Assembly: GCF_030409505.1 (NCBI RefSeq) | Contig: NZ_JAUFPZ010000002.1 | Location: 3,045,501 to 3,109,500 of the forward strand | Source of the DNA: Zunongwangia endophytica | GTDB lineage: Bacteria; Bacteroidota; Bacteroidia; Flavobacteriales; Flavobacteriaceae | Length of the DNA: 64,000 nt | Direction: 5' to 3' | In this document: one piece after another, positions 44,334 to 53,257 of the stretch | Position numbering within the stretch: the first letter of the stretch is position 1 | Layout: each line of letters begins with the position of its first letter | Notes under the pieces: model-generated | The model's database searches: none | What the model was told of the DNA's origin: nothing | Seen by the model: the letters and a program-made list of their open reading frames with translations, nothing else | Translations under genes and position numbers: made by a program

Positions 44334-45428
44334 ATGAAAATTACTATAATAGCCGGTGCTCGACCCAATTTTATGAAAATTGCACCGCTTATCAAATCAA
44401 TAAAAAAAAGACAGCAAGAAGGATTTCCTATCACATTTCGGTTAGTGCATACCGGGCAACATTACGATAAAAATTTAAGTGACACTTTTTTCGAAGAATT
44501 AAATATTCCCTTTCCAGATACTAATCTGGATGTAAAGAGTGGCTCCCAAGCCGAGCAAACCGGAAAAATAATGATTGCTTTTGAAAAAGAGCTTTTAGAA
44601 AATCCGTGTGATTTGGTAATTGTCGTTGGCGATGTTAATTCTACCATGGCTTGCAGCATTGTGGCTAAAAAAGAGGGTTGCAAAGTTGCTCATATAGAAG
44701 CTGGGATACGTTCTGGAGATCTAGCTATGCCAGAAGAAATTAATCGAATTGTAACCGATAGCTTAACCGACTATTATTTTACCACTTCTCATTACGCCAA
44801 TCAAAACCTTAAACGATCGGGTATCGATAACGAAAAGATATTTTTTGTTGGAAATATAATGATCGATACCTTAAGAGCTCATGAAGCAAATTTGAAACAG
44901 CCTCCCATTTGGGAAAAAGCAAAATTAAAAAATGACAATTATTTTGTAATTACAATGCACCGTCCTAGAAATGTAAATTCAAAAGAAAAATTGACCATTA
45001 TCATTTCTAAAATTGCTTCCTTAATTTATCCATTGCCGCTAATTTTTCCGGTGCATCCGCGAACCTTCAAAATGTTGGATAAAGAACTTTCTGAAATTGA
45101 AAACCTTTATTTAATCGATCCTTTAGGATATTTATCCTTTAATTTTTTAGTAAAATATGCCAAAGGAATTATTACCGATTCTGGCGGAATTACAGAAGAA
45201 GCTACCGTGCTAAATGTACCTTGTATTACATTACGTGAAAACACAGAACGCCCTGAAACCTGCGAAATTGGTACCAATGTCTTGGTTGGAACTGATTTAG
45301 AAAAGATTACTAAGGAAATTGATAATATTCAGAATAATAAGCGGAAAAAAGGTCAAATTCCCATATTATGGGATGGAAAAACAGCCGATCGAATAACGGC
45401 TTCTTTAATTGAAATCTTTAAGCTCTAG
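44334..45428 (+). CDS. wecB: UDP-N-acetylglucosamine 2-epimerase (non-hydrolysing)
   Basis: Interconverts UDP-GlcNAc and UDP-ManNAc. The 364-residue protein carries IIAGARPNFMKIAPLIKSIK at the start, HTGQHYDKN, HIEAGIRSGDLAMPEEINR and the UDP-binding TDSGGITEEA near the end. It is intact and of normal length. Its stop overlaps the GTG start of the GT4 gene by one base, so the three genes 43015-46603 form one operon supplying and using a surface sugar. Confidence 0.93.
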   Translation: MKITIIAGARPNFMKIAPLIKSIKKRQQEGFPITFRLVHTGQHYDKNLSDTFFEELNIPFPDTNLDVKSGSQAEQTGKIMIAFEKELLENPCDLVIVVGDVNSTMACSIVAKKEGCKVAHIEAGIRSGDLAMPEEINRIVTDSLTDYYFTTSHYANQNLKRSGIDNEKIFFVGNIMIDTLRAHEANLKQPPIWEKAKLKNDNYFVITMHRPRNVNSKEKLTIIISKIASLIYPLPLIFPVHPRTFKMLDKELSEIENLYLIDPLGYLSFNFLVKYAKGIITDSGGITEEATVLNVPCITLRENTERPETCEIGTNVLVGTDLEKITKEIDNIQNNKRKKGQIPILWDGKTADRITASLIEIFKL

Positions 45429-46603
45429 TGCAGAAAGAAGTTTGTATTATTACCAGTTATTTCCCTCCAGAAACCGGAGCAGCCTCAAACCGAATCTATT
45501 CGTTGGCGAAAGGCTTCGAAGCTAATAATTTTAAGGTTTCTGTGATTACACCTTTACCCAATTATCCTACCGGAAAGGTTTTCCCTGCTTACAAAGGAAA
45601 ATGGAAAGATATCGCTGAAGAAAATAATCTTAAAATTTATCGACTTTGGATTTTTGCGAGTAACTCTAAGAATATTCTTTTTCGGCTTTTAGCCATGCTT
45701 TCTTATAGCATAAGTTTATTATTATTCTTTGCCACTCATAAATTACCTAGCAAAGTTGTGATACAATCTCCCCCACTTTTAGTGGCATTTACCTGCGTAT
45801 TATTTCTGAAAAACAAAAAAAAAGATCTAATAGTAAACATTAGTGATTTATGGCCACTTGCTGGACTAGAACTAGGCGCTTTTAAACGTAATTTCACCTA
45901 TAAATGCCTAGAAAAAATTGAAAGCATAATTTATAAAAGAGCAGATATTATTCTAGGACAAAGTGAAGAAATAATTGCTCATATCTATCAAAAATCAACT
46001 CCGAAAAAAACATTTCTATATCGAAATTATCCAGAATTTGAGATTCCCGAAATTCAGGAAAGAACTAATAACGAGCCAAATTCAAAAATCAAAATTGTTT
46101 ATGCGGGCTTAGTAGGTATGGCACAGGGAATTTATAAATTATGTACAAAATTAGATTACAGCACTATTGAATTTCATATTTATGGAGATGGAGCCGAAAA
46201 GCAAAAAATAGAAGAATATATCGCTAAAAATAAGCATTTACCTATTTTTTACCACGGTAAATTAGACCGTACCGAATTACATCTTGAATTATTGAAATAT
46301 GATTTCACCATCGTTCCGCTTGTAAAACGTATTTATGGATCAGTTCCTTCAAAAATATTTGAATATGCAAAATTGGGCATCCCCACTATATATTTTGCGG
46401 GTGGCGAAGGTGGAGATCTTGTTGCAAAATACGAATTAGGCTATACTATTGCTCCTGAAGACTATCATGCTTTAAATACACAACTTAATCATTTAAATTC
46501 TGATATAATTTCTACAAAAAATCAATTAAGAATACGAAAAACCGCAGCAAAATATTTCGATTTTGAACTTCAGATGAAGAAATTAATTGCGTTGTTACAT
46601 TAA
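45428..46603 (+). CDS. Glycosyltransferase family 4 protein (WbuB/WcaI-like)
   Basis: 391 residues. N-terminal CIITSYFPPETGAASNRIYS and the C-terminal donor-binding VPSKIFEYAKLGIPTIYFAG, followed by GEGGDLV, place it in the GT4 branch of WbuB-like enzymes that often use UDP-activated N-acetylated amino sugars. It starts with GTG at 45428, overlapping the wecB stop by one base. With wecB next to it, transfer of a ManNAc-derived or related residue is plausible but not shown. It is convergent with the decarboxylase gene, 19 bp away. Confidence 0.85.
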   Translation: MQKEVCIITSYFPPETGAASNRIYSLAKGFEANNFKVSVITPLPNYPTGKVFPAYKGKWKDIAEENNLKIYRLWIFASNSKNILFRLLAMLSYSISLLLFFATHKLPSKVVIQSPPLLVAFTCVLFLKNKKKDLIVNISDLWPLAGLELGAFKRNFTYKCLEKIESIIYKRADIILGQSEEIIAHIYQKSTPKKTFLYRNYPEFEIPEIQERTNNEPNSKIKIVYAGLVGMAQGIYKLCTKLDYSTIEFHIYGDGAEKQKIEEYIAKNKHLPIFYHGKLDRTELHLELLKYDFTIVPLVKRIYGSVPSKIFEYAKLGIPTIYFAGGEGGDLVAKYELGYTIAPEDYHALNTQLNHLNSDIISTKNQLRIRKTAAKYFDFELQMKKLIALLH

Positions 46604-46622
46604 TTAGTGCTTAAAACTGATT

Positions 46623-47612
46623 TTATCGGCGATTATGCTTACTAAAATCCTTATGCTCTTTTTTCAGTAGATCTTCTTTAGATAGATTTTTGAAGTAATT
46701 ATAAGTGATGCGCATGCCCTCTTCTCTACTAACTTTTGGTTCCCAGCCAAGAATTTCCTTCGCCCGTGTAATATCCGGCTGTCTTTGCATAGGATCGTCC
46801 TTAGGAAGTTTCTTATAAACTATTTTTTGGTCTGTACCGGTGAGCTTTATAATCTCTTCAGCAAAATCATTAATGGTTAATTCATCCGGATTACCAATAT
46901 TTACTGGCTGACTGTAATCACTGAGTAATAGTCTATAAATTCCTTCTATTTGATCGTCTACATAGCAAAAGGATCTTGTTTGCGTACCATCACCAAAAAC
47001 GGTTAAATTCTCACCTCTTAAAGACTGCCCAATAAACGCAGGAATAACGCGCCCATCGTTTAAGCGCATCCGGGGACCATAGGTGTTAAAAATTCGAACA
47101 ATTCTTGTTTCCATTCCGTGGAATCGATGATAAGCCATCGTTAATGATTCCTGAAAACGTTTTGCTTCATCATAAACTCCTCTTGGACCTATGGTGTTTA
47201 CATTTCCGTAGTAATCTTCAGATTGCGGATGTACCAAAGGATCACCGTAAATTTCTGAAGTTGAAGCAATCAAAATTCTAGCGCCTTTCTCTTTTGCTAA
47301 ACCTAAACAATGATGTGTTCCTAGAGAACCAACCTTTAATGTTTGGATAGGAATTTTTAGATAATCAATTGGGCTGGCAGGAGATGCAAAATGTAAAATA
47401 TAATCTAGCTTACCGGGCACATGGATAAATTTAGTAACATCATGATTATAAAACTCGAAATTCTCGTTCTTAAATAGATGTTCTATATTTCGAATATCAC
47501 CAGTGATAAGATTATCCATTCCTAAAACACGATATCCTTCTTTTATAAATCTATCACATAAATGTGATCCCAAGAATCCTGCTGCTCCTGTAATTAATAC
47601 AGTTTTGCCCAT
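46623..47612 (-). CDS. UDP-glucuronate decarboxylase (UDP-xylose synthase family)
   Basis: Extended short-chain dehydrogenase of 329 residues. NAD-binding [11 protein letters not shown] (8-18), catalytic Ser/Glu in STSEIYGDP (117-125) and Tyr147/Lys151 in GVYDEAKRF are present. The [13 protein letters not shown] and [10 protein letters not shown] blocks are typical of UXS, which converts UDP-glucuronate to UDP-xylose. A dTDP-glucose dehydratase or UDP-glucose epimerase is less likely. It faces the capsule-type operon and may supply the same glycan. Confidence 0.88.
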   Translation of the reverse strand: MGKTVLITGAAGFLGSHLCDRFIKEGYRVLGMDNLITGDIRNIEHLFKNENFEFYNHDVTKFIHVPGKLDYILHFASPASPIDYLKIPIQTLKVGSLGTHHCLGLAKEKGARILIASTSEIYGDPLVHPQSEDYYGNVNTIGPRGVYDEAKRFQESLTMAYHRFHGMETRIVRIFNTYGPRMRLNDGRVIPAFIGQSLRGENLTVFGDGTQTRSFCYVDDQIEGIYRLLLSDYSQPVNIGNPDELTINDFAEEIIKLTGTDQKIVYKKLPKDDPMQRQPDITRAKEILGWEPKVSREEGMRITYNYFKNLSKEDLLKKEHKDFSKHNRR

Positions 47613-47671
47613 TTGTTTTGTATTGACTTCTATAAAATTCTTCTCTCAGTTACAAGTTAAGCACTAGCGCC

Positions 47672-49351
47672 CTAAGAATTAAAAATTTGCTCTAATATCT
47701 TTTCAGTAATTAAATAGGTTGGTTTTACTCCAGTAGTTCCCAAACCGCCAGACGCCAATGTACTTCCCGTTTCTAACGGATTATCTGATGCATAATAGGC
47801 ATATCGAACCTGTACATCTTCAGCAATACTTTTTCTAAGCTTACTTGCAGCCTGAATTGCTTTTTGATAATGCACGCCTTCCATTTCTAATCCGCTTACA
47901 TTCCAGGTAGAATCATGGAAAAACTTAAGAATATCTCTATTTTGAAGTGACGTACCTAAAACGGTAATCATGCTACCATCCACTACTTTTATTCCGTGGC
48001 CTTCTAGATCATCTTTTTTAAGTTCATTTTTAAAAGGATAATTATCTGCTGTACCTTCAAAAATATGTGCCGAAGGAATCATAATATCTCCTTTACCACC
48101 TTCCAAAATACCAGCTTTACCCATAATGGAAACCGATCTTACATTCATCTTTATTTCTTTACCATCAAGAATATAAGGCTTCAAAAGCTCGTCCATCGTT
48201 TCGTAAGCCTGCTCACCAAATGCATAATCCATAACTATAATTACAGGCTTCTCTTCTTCTTTTAAGCTTTTGAAGTTTTCGTTTCTAAAGCCTTCTTCCA
48301 GCATCGCTGTATCAAAAATCTGAACATCGATATTGGTACCGCTTTCATCTTCCAAAAACCTCATCCCGCTAGATAACGCCATTTTCGATACTTTTTGGCG
48401 CACATTACCGCTGGAAGAATCACTCAGCATCTCGTAAACCTGAAGAATATCTTTTTTCTTGATCTCATTTTTAAGCGCTAAAGGAGCATAAAGCGTATTC
48501 ATTACACTATGCATGTTTGCGCTTATTATATGGATAGGACGCTGTACCAAATCACTATCTACGAGACTTCTTTTAATCTTATCTGCCCAAACTTCACCAT
48601 GAATATGATGTCCTAAACGCTCTCTTAAAATCGGACTGAACGTGATAATTCTTTTATCGTTATTTACTGTTTCTTCGATCGCCAGTTTCCCCATCCAATA
48701 GATGATATGCAAAAACTGCTCTGGATTCTCTCGGGTAGAAAACTTAGGGTAAATTGTAGAAACTTCGTAAAAGGTTCGACCTAAAATATTTGCAGCGTGG
48801 GTAAGCGCAACCTCCCGTTCAGATTTATCAATTTCTTCTTTAGAAAGTACAACAGCTTCTAACTTCTTCCAATCTCTAGTAACACTACCATCTTCATCGA
48901 TAACTACGCGTCTCATAATTTTATGAGATTCTACAAAGAGAAAAGTAAGGTGCGTTAATATATCATAGATCTCAGATCTTCCTCTGGTAATTTCAATATT
49001 CATCTGCTCCTCGTCGATACGGTAGCAATTTCTACGACGTTTAGGCGGAACAATTGGCTGAAAATGTGAATCTCCATAACCTTCGTCACTAGTAAGATTA
49101 ATATAGCGACATTGTTCAATACCTATAGGAAGACGCTCTAAAACGTATAATAATCCATTTAATTCTGCTTTATCTTCTGCAACAGAACCATAAATTTCTG
49201 GCCGTAAAGCCAATAAACCTTCTCGCAATGTTTCTCCAGAAACACCCATCGGTTTGTAAAAACCACGATTAAACAAATGTCTCATAGTAATGTACATACG
49301 CTCGATGGCGTTGGTACTTTCCTGTGCTCTTGTTCTACCTTCTAATTTCAA
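47672..49351 (-). CDS. DUF6909 family protein
   Basis: 559 residues, no signal peptide or membrane segment. It matches a conserved Bacteroidota family of unknown function (DUF6909, from memory). The N-terminal half is helical. The C-terminal ~200 residues carry GSMITVLGTSLQNRDILKFF and VSGLEMEGVHYQKAIQAA, which recall the E-M-E-G substrate-binding segment of nucleoside phosphorylases and AMP nucleosidases. A nucleotide- or nucleoside-related activity is inference. The start is TTG at 49351. It follows the GH3 gene by 12 bp on the same strand. Confidence 0.75.
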   Translation of the reverse strand: MKLEGRTRAQESTNAIERMYITMRHLFNRGFYKPMGVSGETLREGLLALRPEIYGSVAEDKAELNGLLYVLERLPIGIEQCRYINLTSDEGYGDSHFQPIVPPKRRRNCYRIDEEQMNIEITRGRSEIYDILTHLTFLFVESHKIMRRVVIDEDGSVTRDWKKLEAVVLSKEEIDKSEREVALTHAANILGRTFYEVSTIYPKFSTRENPEQFLHIIYWMGKLAIEETVNNDKRIITFSPILRERLGHHIHGEVWADKIKRSLVDSDLVQRPIHIISANMHSVMNTLYAPLALKNEIKKKDILQVYEMLSDSSSGNVRQKVSKMALSSGMRFLEDESGTNIDVQIFDTAMLEEGFRNENFKSLKEEEKPVIIVMDYAFGEQAYETMDELLKPYILDGKEIKMNVRSVSIMGKAGILEGGKGDIMIPSAHIFEGTADNYPFKNELKKDDLEGHGIKVVDGSMITVLGTSLQNRDILKFFHDSTWNVSGLEMEGVHYQKAIQAASKLRKSIAEDVQVRYAYYASDNPLETGSTLASGGLGTTGVKPTYLITEKILEQIFNS

Positions 49352-49363
49352 ATTCTATACTTT

Positions 49364-50863
49364 TTATTTCTTAATTATCTTTTCTAAAACCTCAGCTATT
49401 TTACGATCGTTAGAAAGCCTTGGTAATTTATTTTGTCCACCTAATTTCCCAATCGATTTCATATATTCCTGAAAACCGTTTTTCGGTATTTTAGTGACCT
49501 TTACAGGTTGCAAAATATTCCCTTCAATTAAATCGAAATAATAGGAATTTTGCTGCTGAAGTGATTGATCTAAACTATCCCTGAATTTCGTAATATCTTC
49601 GGGTTCTTTTTCAAACTCAATAAACCACTCGTGATAAGGCAATTCTTCTGCTGAAGGATTTACCTGTGGTGCAACCGTAAATTCGTTAATTCTTGCGCCT
49701 GTTTTTTCTGAAGCGACTTGCATTGCTTCTTCTACTTCTTTCGCAATAACATGTTCTCCAAAAGCAGAAATATAATGCTTTATTCTTCCTGAAACCATCA
49801 ATCGATATGGCTTCAAACTGGTAAACTGTACCGTATCACCAACATTATAAGCCCATAATCCGGCAGAACTGCTAATGATCATCACATAGTTTACCCCTAG
49901 TGCTACTTCTCCAATAGTTAATCGTTGTGGGATTTCATCAAAAAATTCTTCAGCCTTAATAAACTCGTAAAAAATACCACTATTTAACTGAAGCAACATT
50001 CCTTTAGCCTGCTGATTATCCTGAAAGGCAAAAAACCCTTCCGAAGCAGGATACAATTCTATGCTATCAACTTTTCTTCCGATTAAATTCTCAAATTTTG
50101 AACGGTAAGGTTCGTAGTTTACGCCTCCGTAGATAAATAAATCGAAATTCTTAAAAATATCACCTACTTTTTTACCGGTTTTCTGTTGAAGCTTTTCAAA
50201 ATACATCTGCACCCAGCTTGGAATTCCGCTGATTACTGTCATATTTAGATTTCGAGTTTCCTCGACAATGGCATCAACTTTCGTTTCCCAATCTTCGATA
50301 CAATTGGTTTCCCAACTTGGCATTCTGTTTTTCTGAAGATACCCCGGTACGTAATGTGCCACAATTCCCGATAATCTCCCTAATTTCACTCCGTTTTTCT
50401 CGGTAAGCTCTGGGCTCCCCTGTAGAAAAATCATTTTACCATCTACAAACTTCGAATTTCCGGTTTCGGCGATATAACAGAGAATCGCATTTCGTGCCGC
50501 TTCAATATGCGTTGGCATACTCTCCTTGGTAATAGGAATATATTTTGCGCCACTGGTCGTCCCAGAAGTTTTTGCATAATATAACGGCTTGCCAGGCCAT
50601 AAAATATCCTCTTGCCCCGCTACCATTTTATCTACATAAGATCGCAAGGCTTCGTAATCTCTTACCGGCACATTCTGGATAAATTCTTTATGAGTTTTTA
50701 TATTCTCAAAATGATGATCTTTTCCAAATTCGGTATTTTTCGCTTTTAATATAAGTTCCTGGAAAATTTTATGCTGGGTCTCTATAGGACTAGCCGACCA
50801 GGCATCCATTTTCTTTTTTACAGTTTTAGCGAATATTTTTGCAGCAAAAGACTTTAATGACAT
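49364..50863 (-). CDS. GH3 auxin-responsive-promoter family protein (acyl-adenylate-forming)
   Basis: 499 residues. LYYAKTSGTTSGAKYIPITK (about 96-115) is the nucleotide-binding motif shared by GH3 enzymes and acyl-CoA synthetases. ELYPASEGFFAFQ and AYNVGDTVQFTSLKPYRLMV follow, as in plant GH3 amido synthetases, which join acids to amino acids. Bacterial members are common in Bacteroidota; their substrates are unknown. It sits 3 bp after the M23 peptidase gene and 12 bp before DUF6909, so these three appear to be one operon. Confidence 0.87.
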   Translation of the reverse strand: MSLKSFAAKIFAKTVKKKMDAWSASPIETQHKIFQELILKAKNTEFGKDHHFENIKTHKEFIQNVPVRDYEALRSYVDKMVAGQEDILWPGKPLYYAKTSGTTSGAKYIPITKESMPTHIEAARNAILCYIAETGNSKFVDGKMIFLQGSPELTEKNGVKLGRLSGIVAHYVPGYLQKNRMPSWETNCIEDWETKVDAIVEETRNLNMTVISGIPSWVQMYFEKLQQKTGKKVGDIFKNFDLFIYGGVNYEPYRSKFENLIGRKVDSIELYPASEGFFAFQDNQQAKGMLLQLNSGIFYEFIKAEEFFDEIPQRLTIGEVALGVNYVMIISSSAGLWAYNVGDTVQFTSLKPYRLMVSGRIKHYISAFGEHVIAKEVEEAMQVASEKTGARINEFTVAPQVNPSAEELPYHEWFIEFEKEPEDITKFRDSLDQSLQQQNSYYFDLIEGNILQPVKVTKIPKNGFQEYMKSIGKLGGQNKLPRLSNDRKIAEVLEKIIKK

Positions 50864-50866
50864 AAG

Positions 50867-51736
50867 CTATTCAAAATCAATATAATCGGTTGGGTTTACA
50901 GGATTTCCTTCATTCCATAATTCAAAATGTAGATGAGGACCTGTGGTATATTCTCCGGTAGATCCGGCAGTGGCAACTACTTCTCCAGCTTTCACAAAAT
51001 CACCCTGTTCTTTAGTTAAAGAAGCATTGTGCTTATAGACAGATATTAGACCATAATCATGCTTTATTATAATCACGTAACCGGTTTCTGTAGTCCATTC
51101 AGAAAATATTACTCGACCTTCTGCAACAGATTTTATTGGCGAATTTCGGGCCACTACAACATCTACGGCATAATGTTTATCCTCTGCATTGTACCCTTCA
51201 GAAATATTTCCTTTAACCGGAGGAAACAGCGAAAAATCGATATTATCTGTAGCTCCCGGTAAAATGTTATACTTATCTTCTAAGGCTACTTCTTCTCTTA
51301 ACAAACTATCTGCTTTTGATGGCGGGATTACTTCAACTTCGGGGTTATCCTGAGAAAATTTAATAATCGAATCTTTATTAAGATTTGAGGTTTGTAAATC
51401 TCCCGATAAAACTCCTTTTATAGATCCTAAGAACTGATTATTCAGTTTTAAAACATTTTGTAAAGAATCTGTTCTATAAGCAAGTTGAGCTGCTTGCTCT
51501 TTTAATTTAGGCGAAGAGTAGCCTGGAATATATTCTCTTAATGGTGTAAATGCAATAATAAATGTTGTAGCCGCCACCAATAAAATTGCACTCGTTGTTA
51601 CAAAAACAAAAATATTTAATCGAGTTAATTTTAATGAATATCGCTCTTCAAAAGTATCTTCATTTAAAATTACCATTCGGTATTTATGAAGAAGCTTTTT
51701 GGTGAACTTTTTCTTATTTTTTTTCTTTTTCGACAT
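50867..51736 (-). CDS. M23 family metallopeptidase (LytM)
   Basis: 289 residues from the ATG at 51736 (MSKKKKNKKKFTKKLLHKYR). A basic cytoplasmic start, one transmembrane helix (about 40-63) and a periplasmic part ending in an M23 domain. Zinc ligands are complete: HYAVDV (His, Asp) and HLHFE. It should cleave peptidoglycan cross-links, in contrast to the degenerate EnvC-like protein at 18333. The start is supported by the -7 box TATCTTTG at 51752-51759; a TTG at 51754 would lie within it. Confidence 0.9.
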   Translation of the reverse strand: MSKKKKNKKKFTKKLLHKYRMVILNEDTFEERYSLKLTRLNIFVFVTTSAILLVAATTFIIAFTPLREYIPGYSSPKLKEQAAQLAYRTDSLQNVLKLNNQFLGSIKGVLSGDLQTSNLNKDSIIKFSQDNPEVEVIPPSKADSLLREEVALEDKYNILPGATDNIDFSLFPPVKGNISEGYNAEDKHYAVDVVVARNSPIKSVAEGRVIFSEWTTETGYVIIIKHDYGLISVYKHNASLTKEQGDFVKAGEVVATAGSTGEYTTGPHLHFELWNEGNPVNPTDYIDFE

Positions 51737-51751
51737 ACATAAAACCTTAAA

Positions 51752-51759
51752 CAAAGATA
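51752..51759 (-). promoter_or_regulatory. -7 box of the M23/GH3/DUF6909 operon
   Basis: The minus strand reads TATCTTTG, an exact TAnnTTTG, 15 bp before the ATG at 51736. Confidence 0.5.
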
Positions 51760-51932
51760 CTGGAAAATTTATGCTTCCTAATAATTTCGTATTTATTTTA
51801 AATTATGAAAGACTAAATTTTGAAGTACAATCTATAGTTTTTAATTAATAAATTTCTGCTTTATGAGTTATTCAATTAATAAACCTTATGTATTTTACAC
51901 AGATATTAACGCTAATATTGGTTTATTCTTGT

Positions 51933-51940
51933 TAAGTTTG
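51933..51940 (+). promoter_or_regulatory. -7 box of tatA
   Basis: TAAGTTTG is an exact TAnnTTTG, 18 bp before the tatA ATG. No clear -33 box is seen at the expected distance. Confidence 0.4.
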
Positions 51941-51958
51941 TAATATAAATACTGAGTT

Positions 51959-52171
51959 ATGAATGCATTTATTTTACCATTAGCTATAGGAGCGCCACAG
52001 ATTGTACTAATTGTAATCGTGGTTTTACTGATATTTGGAGGTCGAAAAATCCCTGAATTGATGAGAGGATTAGGAAGTGGAATTAAAGAGTTTAAAGATG
52101 CCTCTAAGGATGATGAAGAGCCTACAACAAACTCCGCTTCAGACGCTAAAAAAGTTGAAGACACTAAGTAG
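51959..52171 (+). CDS. tatA: Sec-independent protein translocase TatA/TatE
   Basis: 70 residues. One transmembrane helix (about 13-27, [20 protein letters not shown]) ends in the FGG hinge, followed by an amphipathic helix ([16 protein letters not shown]) and an acidic disordered tail, as in TatA. It forms the channel part of the twin-arginine export system. tatC is not nearby. The gene stands alone with its own -7 box and terminator. Confidence 0.92.
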   Translation: MNAFILPLAIGAPQIVLIVIVVLLIFGGRKIPELMRGLGSGIKEFKDASKDDEEPTTNSASDAKKVEDTK

Positions 52172-52188
52172 TCTTAAAAATATTTAAT

Positions 52189-52223
52189 AAAAAAGCCCAT
52201 TCTTAATTGAACGGGCTTTTTTT
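52189..52223. terminator. Bidirectional terminator between tatA and the DUF4837 gene
   Basis: AAAAGCCCATTC and GAACGGGCTTTT pair with one mismatch around TTAATT. A run on the left and T run on the right allow termination from both convergent genes. Confidence 0.85.
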
Positions 52224-52245
52224 ATAGCTGTGTTTTTTTTACTTC

Positions 52246-53229
52246 CTAATTATCTTTGAATTGAAGTGTTTTTAAAATTGCATCCAGCTCAAATACGTGA
52301 TCTCTCTTGCTGCTGGCTGGTCTAAAGATAAATCCTTCAGCAATTATATAACGATTATTTTCTTCATCCTTAATCGCGTAATTTACAAAAGGTCCCGCCA
52401 TAAAAGCGTTGTTAACCTCCCAGGTTCCACGAGTTTCATACGCAAAATGACCATCTATTTTAGTTTCAAATAAATAAGGCGCATAAGCTTCTTCTGTAAT
52501 CATATAACTTCCATCCACCGGACCAGGAATATATTTTTCGCCTATACTATCACGCATTTTTACAATATTCGCGATTACGCTAGAGTCATTATCGATGGTG
52601 CTTAACGGAACTTCGTATACTAGAATTTCCATCAAACCTTTAGGAATTTCTTTTCTTATCCAAATAAAATCGTCCTCTTTCGCGGCGTATCTGTAAGCCG
52701 TTGGGAATTTCAGGGAAACACCAAAGGCTTCTTCTAAATCTTCATCAGATTCTATGGATTTTCCTATTCTTCGTTGCTTTTCTTTAATTTCTGTAGCTTT
52801 TAAAACATCAATAATACTATCTGAAGATGCTTTAATTCTGTCAATAATTTGCTGCTGACTTTGGCCGCTAATTACAATCCCTGTTTGCGGAGTTGCAAAT
52901 TCATCTTTCATGATCGCCAGGCTATCGGTGCCTTTCTCTACTTTTAGAAAAATCCTGCTACGACGTACAAAACCAGAAAAGGTTTCTGGCGGGATCTGAC
53001 TTAAACTAAATAACGGTTCTTCCTGCGGTAAACCTTCTACCGGCGCTGCAAGATAATCTCTTACTGCATCACCAACCTGGCCTTCCCACAAGCCATTATC
53101 CATAATTACAGTTAACTGATTGATATTTCCAGAAGAATCTGCTAGTATTCGTTGTTCTGGTTTTTCAGATTTGTCTTTACAGGATAAAATCGTTAGGAAT
53201 GATAATGCGAGGAATACTAGTTTTTTCAT
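52246..53229 (-). CDS. DUF4837 family lipoprotein
   Basis: 327 residues. MKKLVFLALSFLTILSCKDK is a signal peptide with lipobox TILSC. The body (NQLTVIMDNGLWEGQVGDAV, then FSLSQIPPETFSGFVRRSRI) matches the DUF4837 family of Bacteroidota lipoproteins; function unknown. It is 28 bp downstream of the lytic transglycosylase gene and probably co-transcribed with it. Confidence 0.82.
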   Translation of the reverse strand: MKKLVFLALSFLTILSCKDKSEKPEQRILADSSGNINQLTVIMDNGLWEGQVGDAVRDYLAAPVEGLPQEEPLFSLSQIPPETFSGFVRRSRIFLKVEKGTDSLAIMKDEFATPQTGIVISGQSQQQIIDRIKASSDSIIDVLKATEIKEKQRRIGKSIESDEDLEEAFGVSLKFPTAYRYAAKEDDFIWIRKEIPKGLMEILVYEVPLSTIDNDSSVIANIVKMRDSIGEKYIPGPVDGSYMITEEAYAPYLFETKIDGHFAYETRGTWEVNNAFMAGPFVNYAIKDEENNRYIIAEGFIFRPASSKRDHVFELDAILKTLQFKDN

Positions 53230-53257
53230 GATTCTGGATTGAATTTAAGTTTGGTTA

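Noticed and set aside
38630..47612. Genomic island of glycan genes with mobile ends
   Set aside because: The only repeat (38482-38623) has no partner copy in the window and housekeeping genes such as purD lie within, so an island boundary is not supported.
51895..52164. Minus-strand frame of 89 codons opposite tatA
   Set aside because: It is the antisense of the well-supported tatA gene and its composition is typical of a shadow frame.
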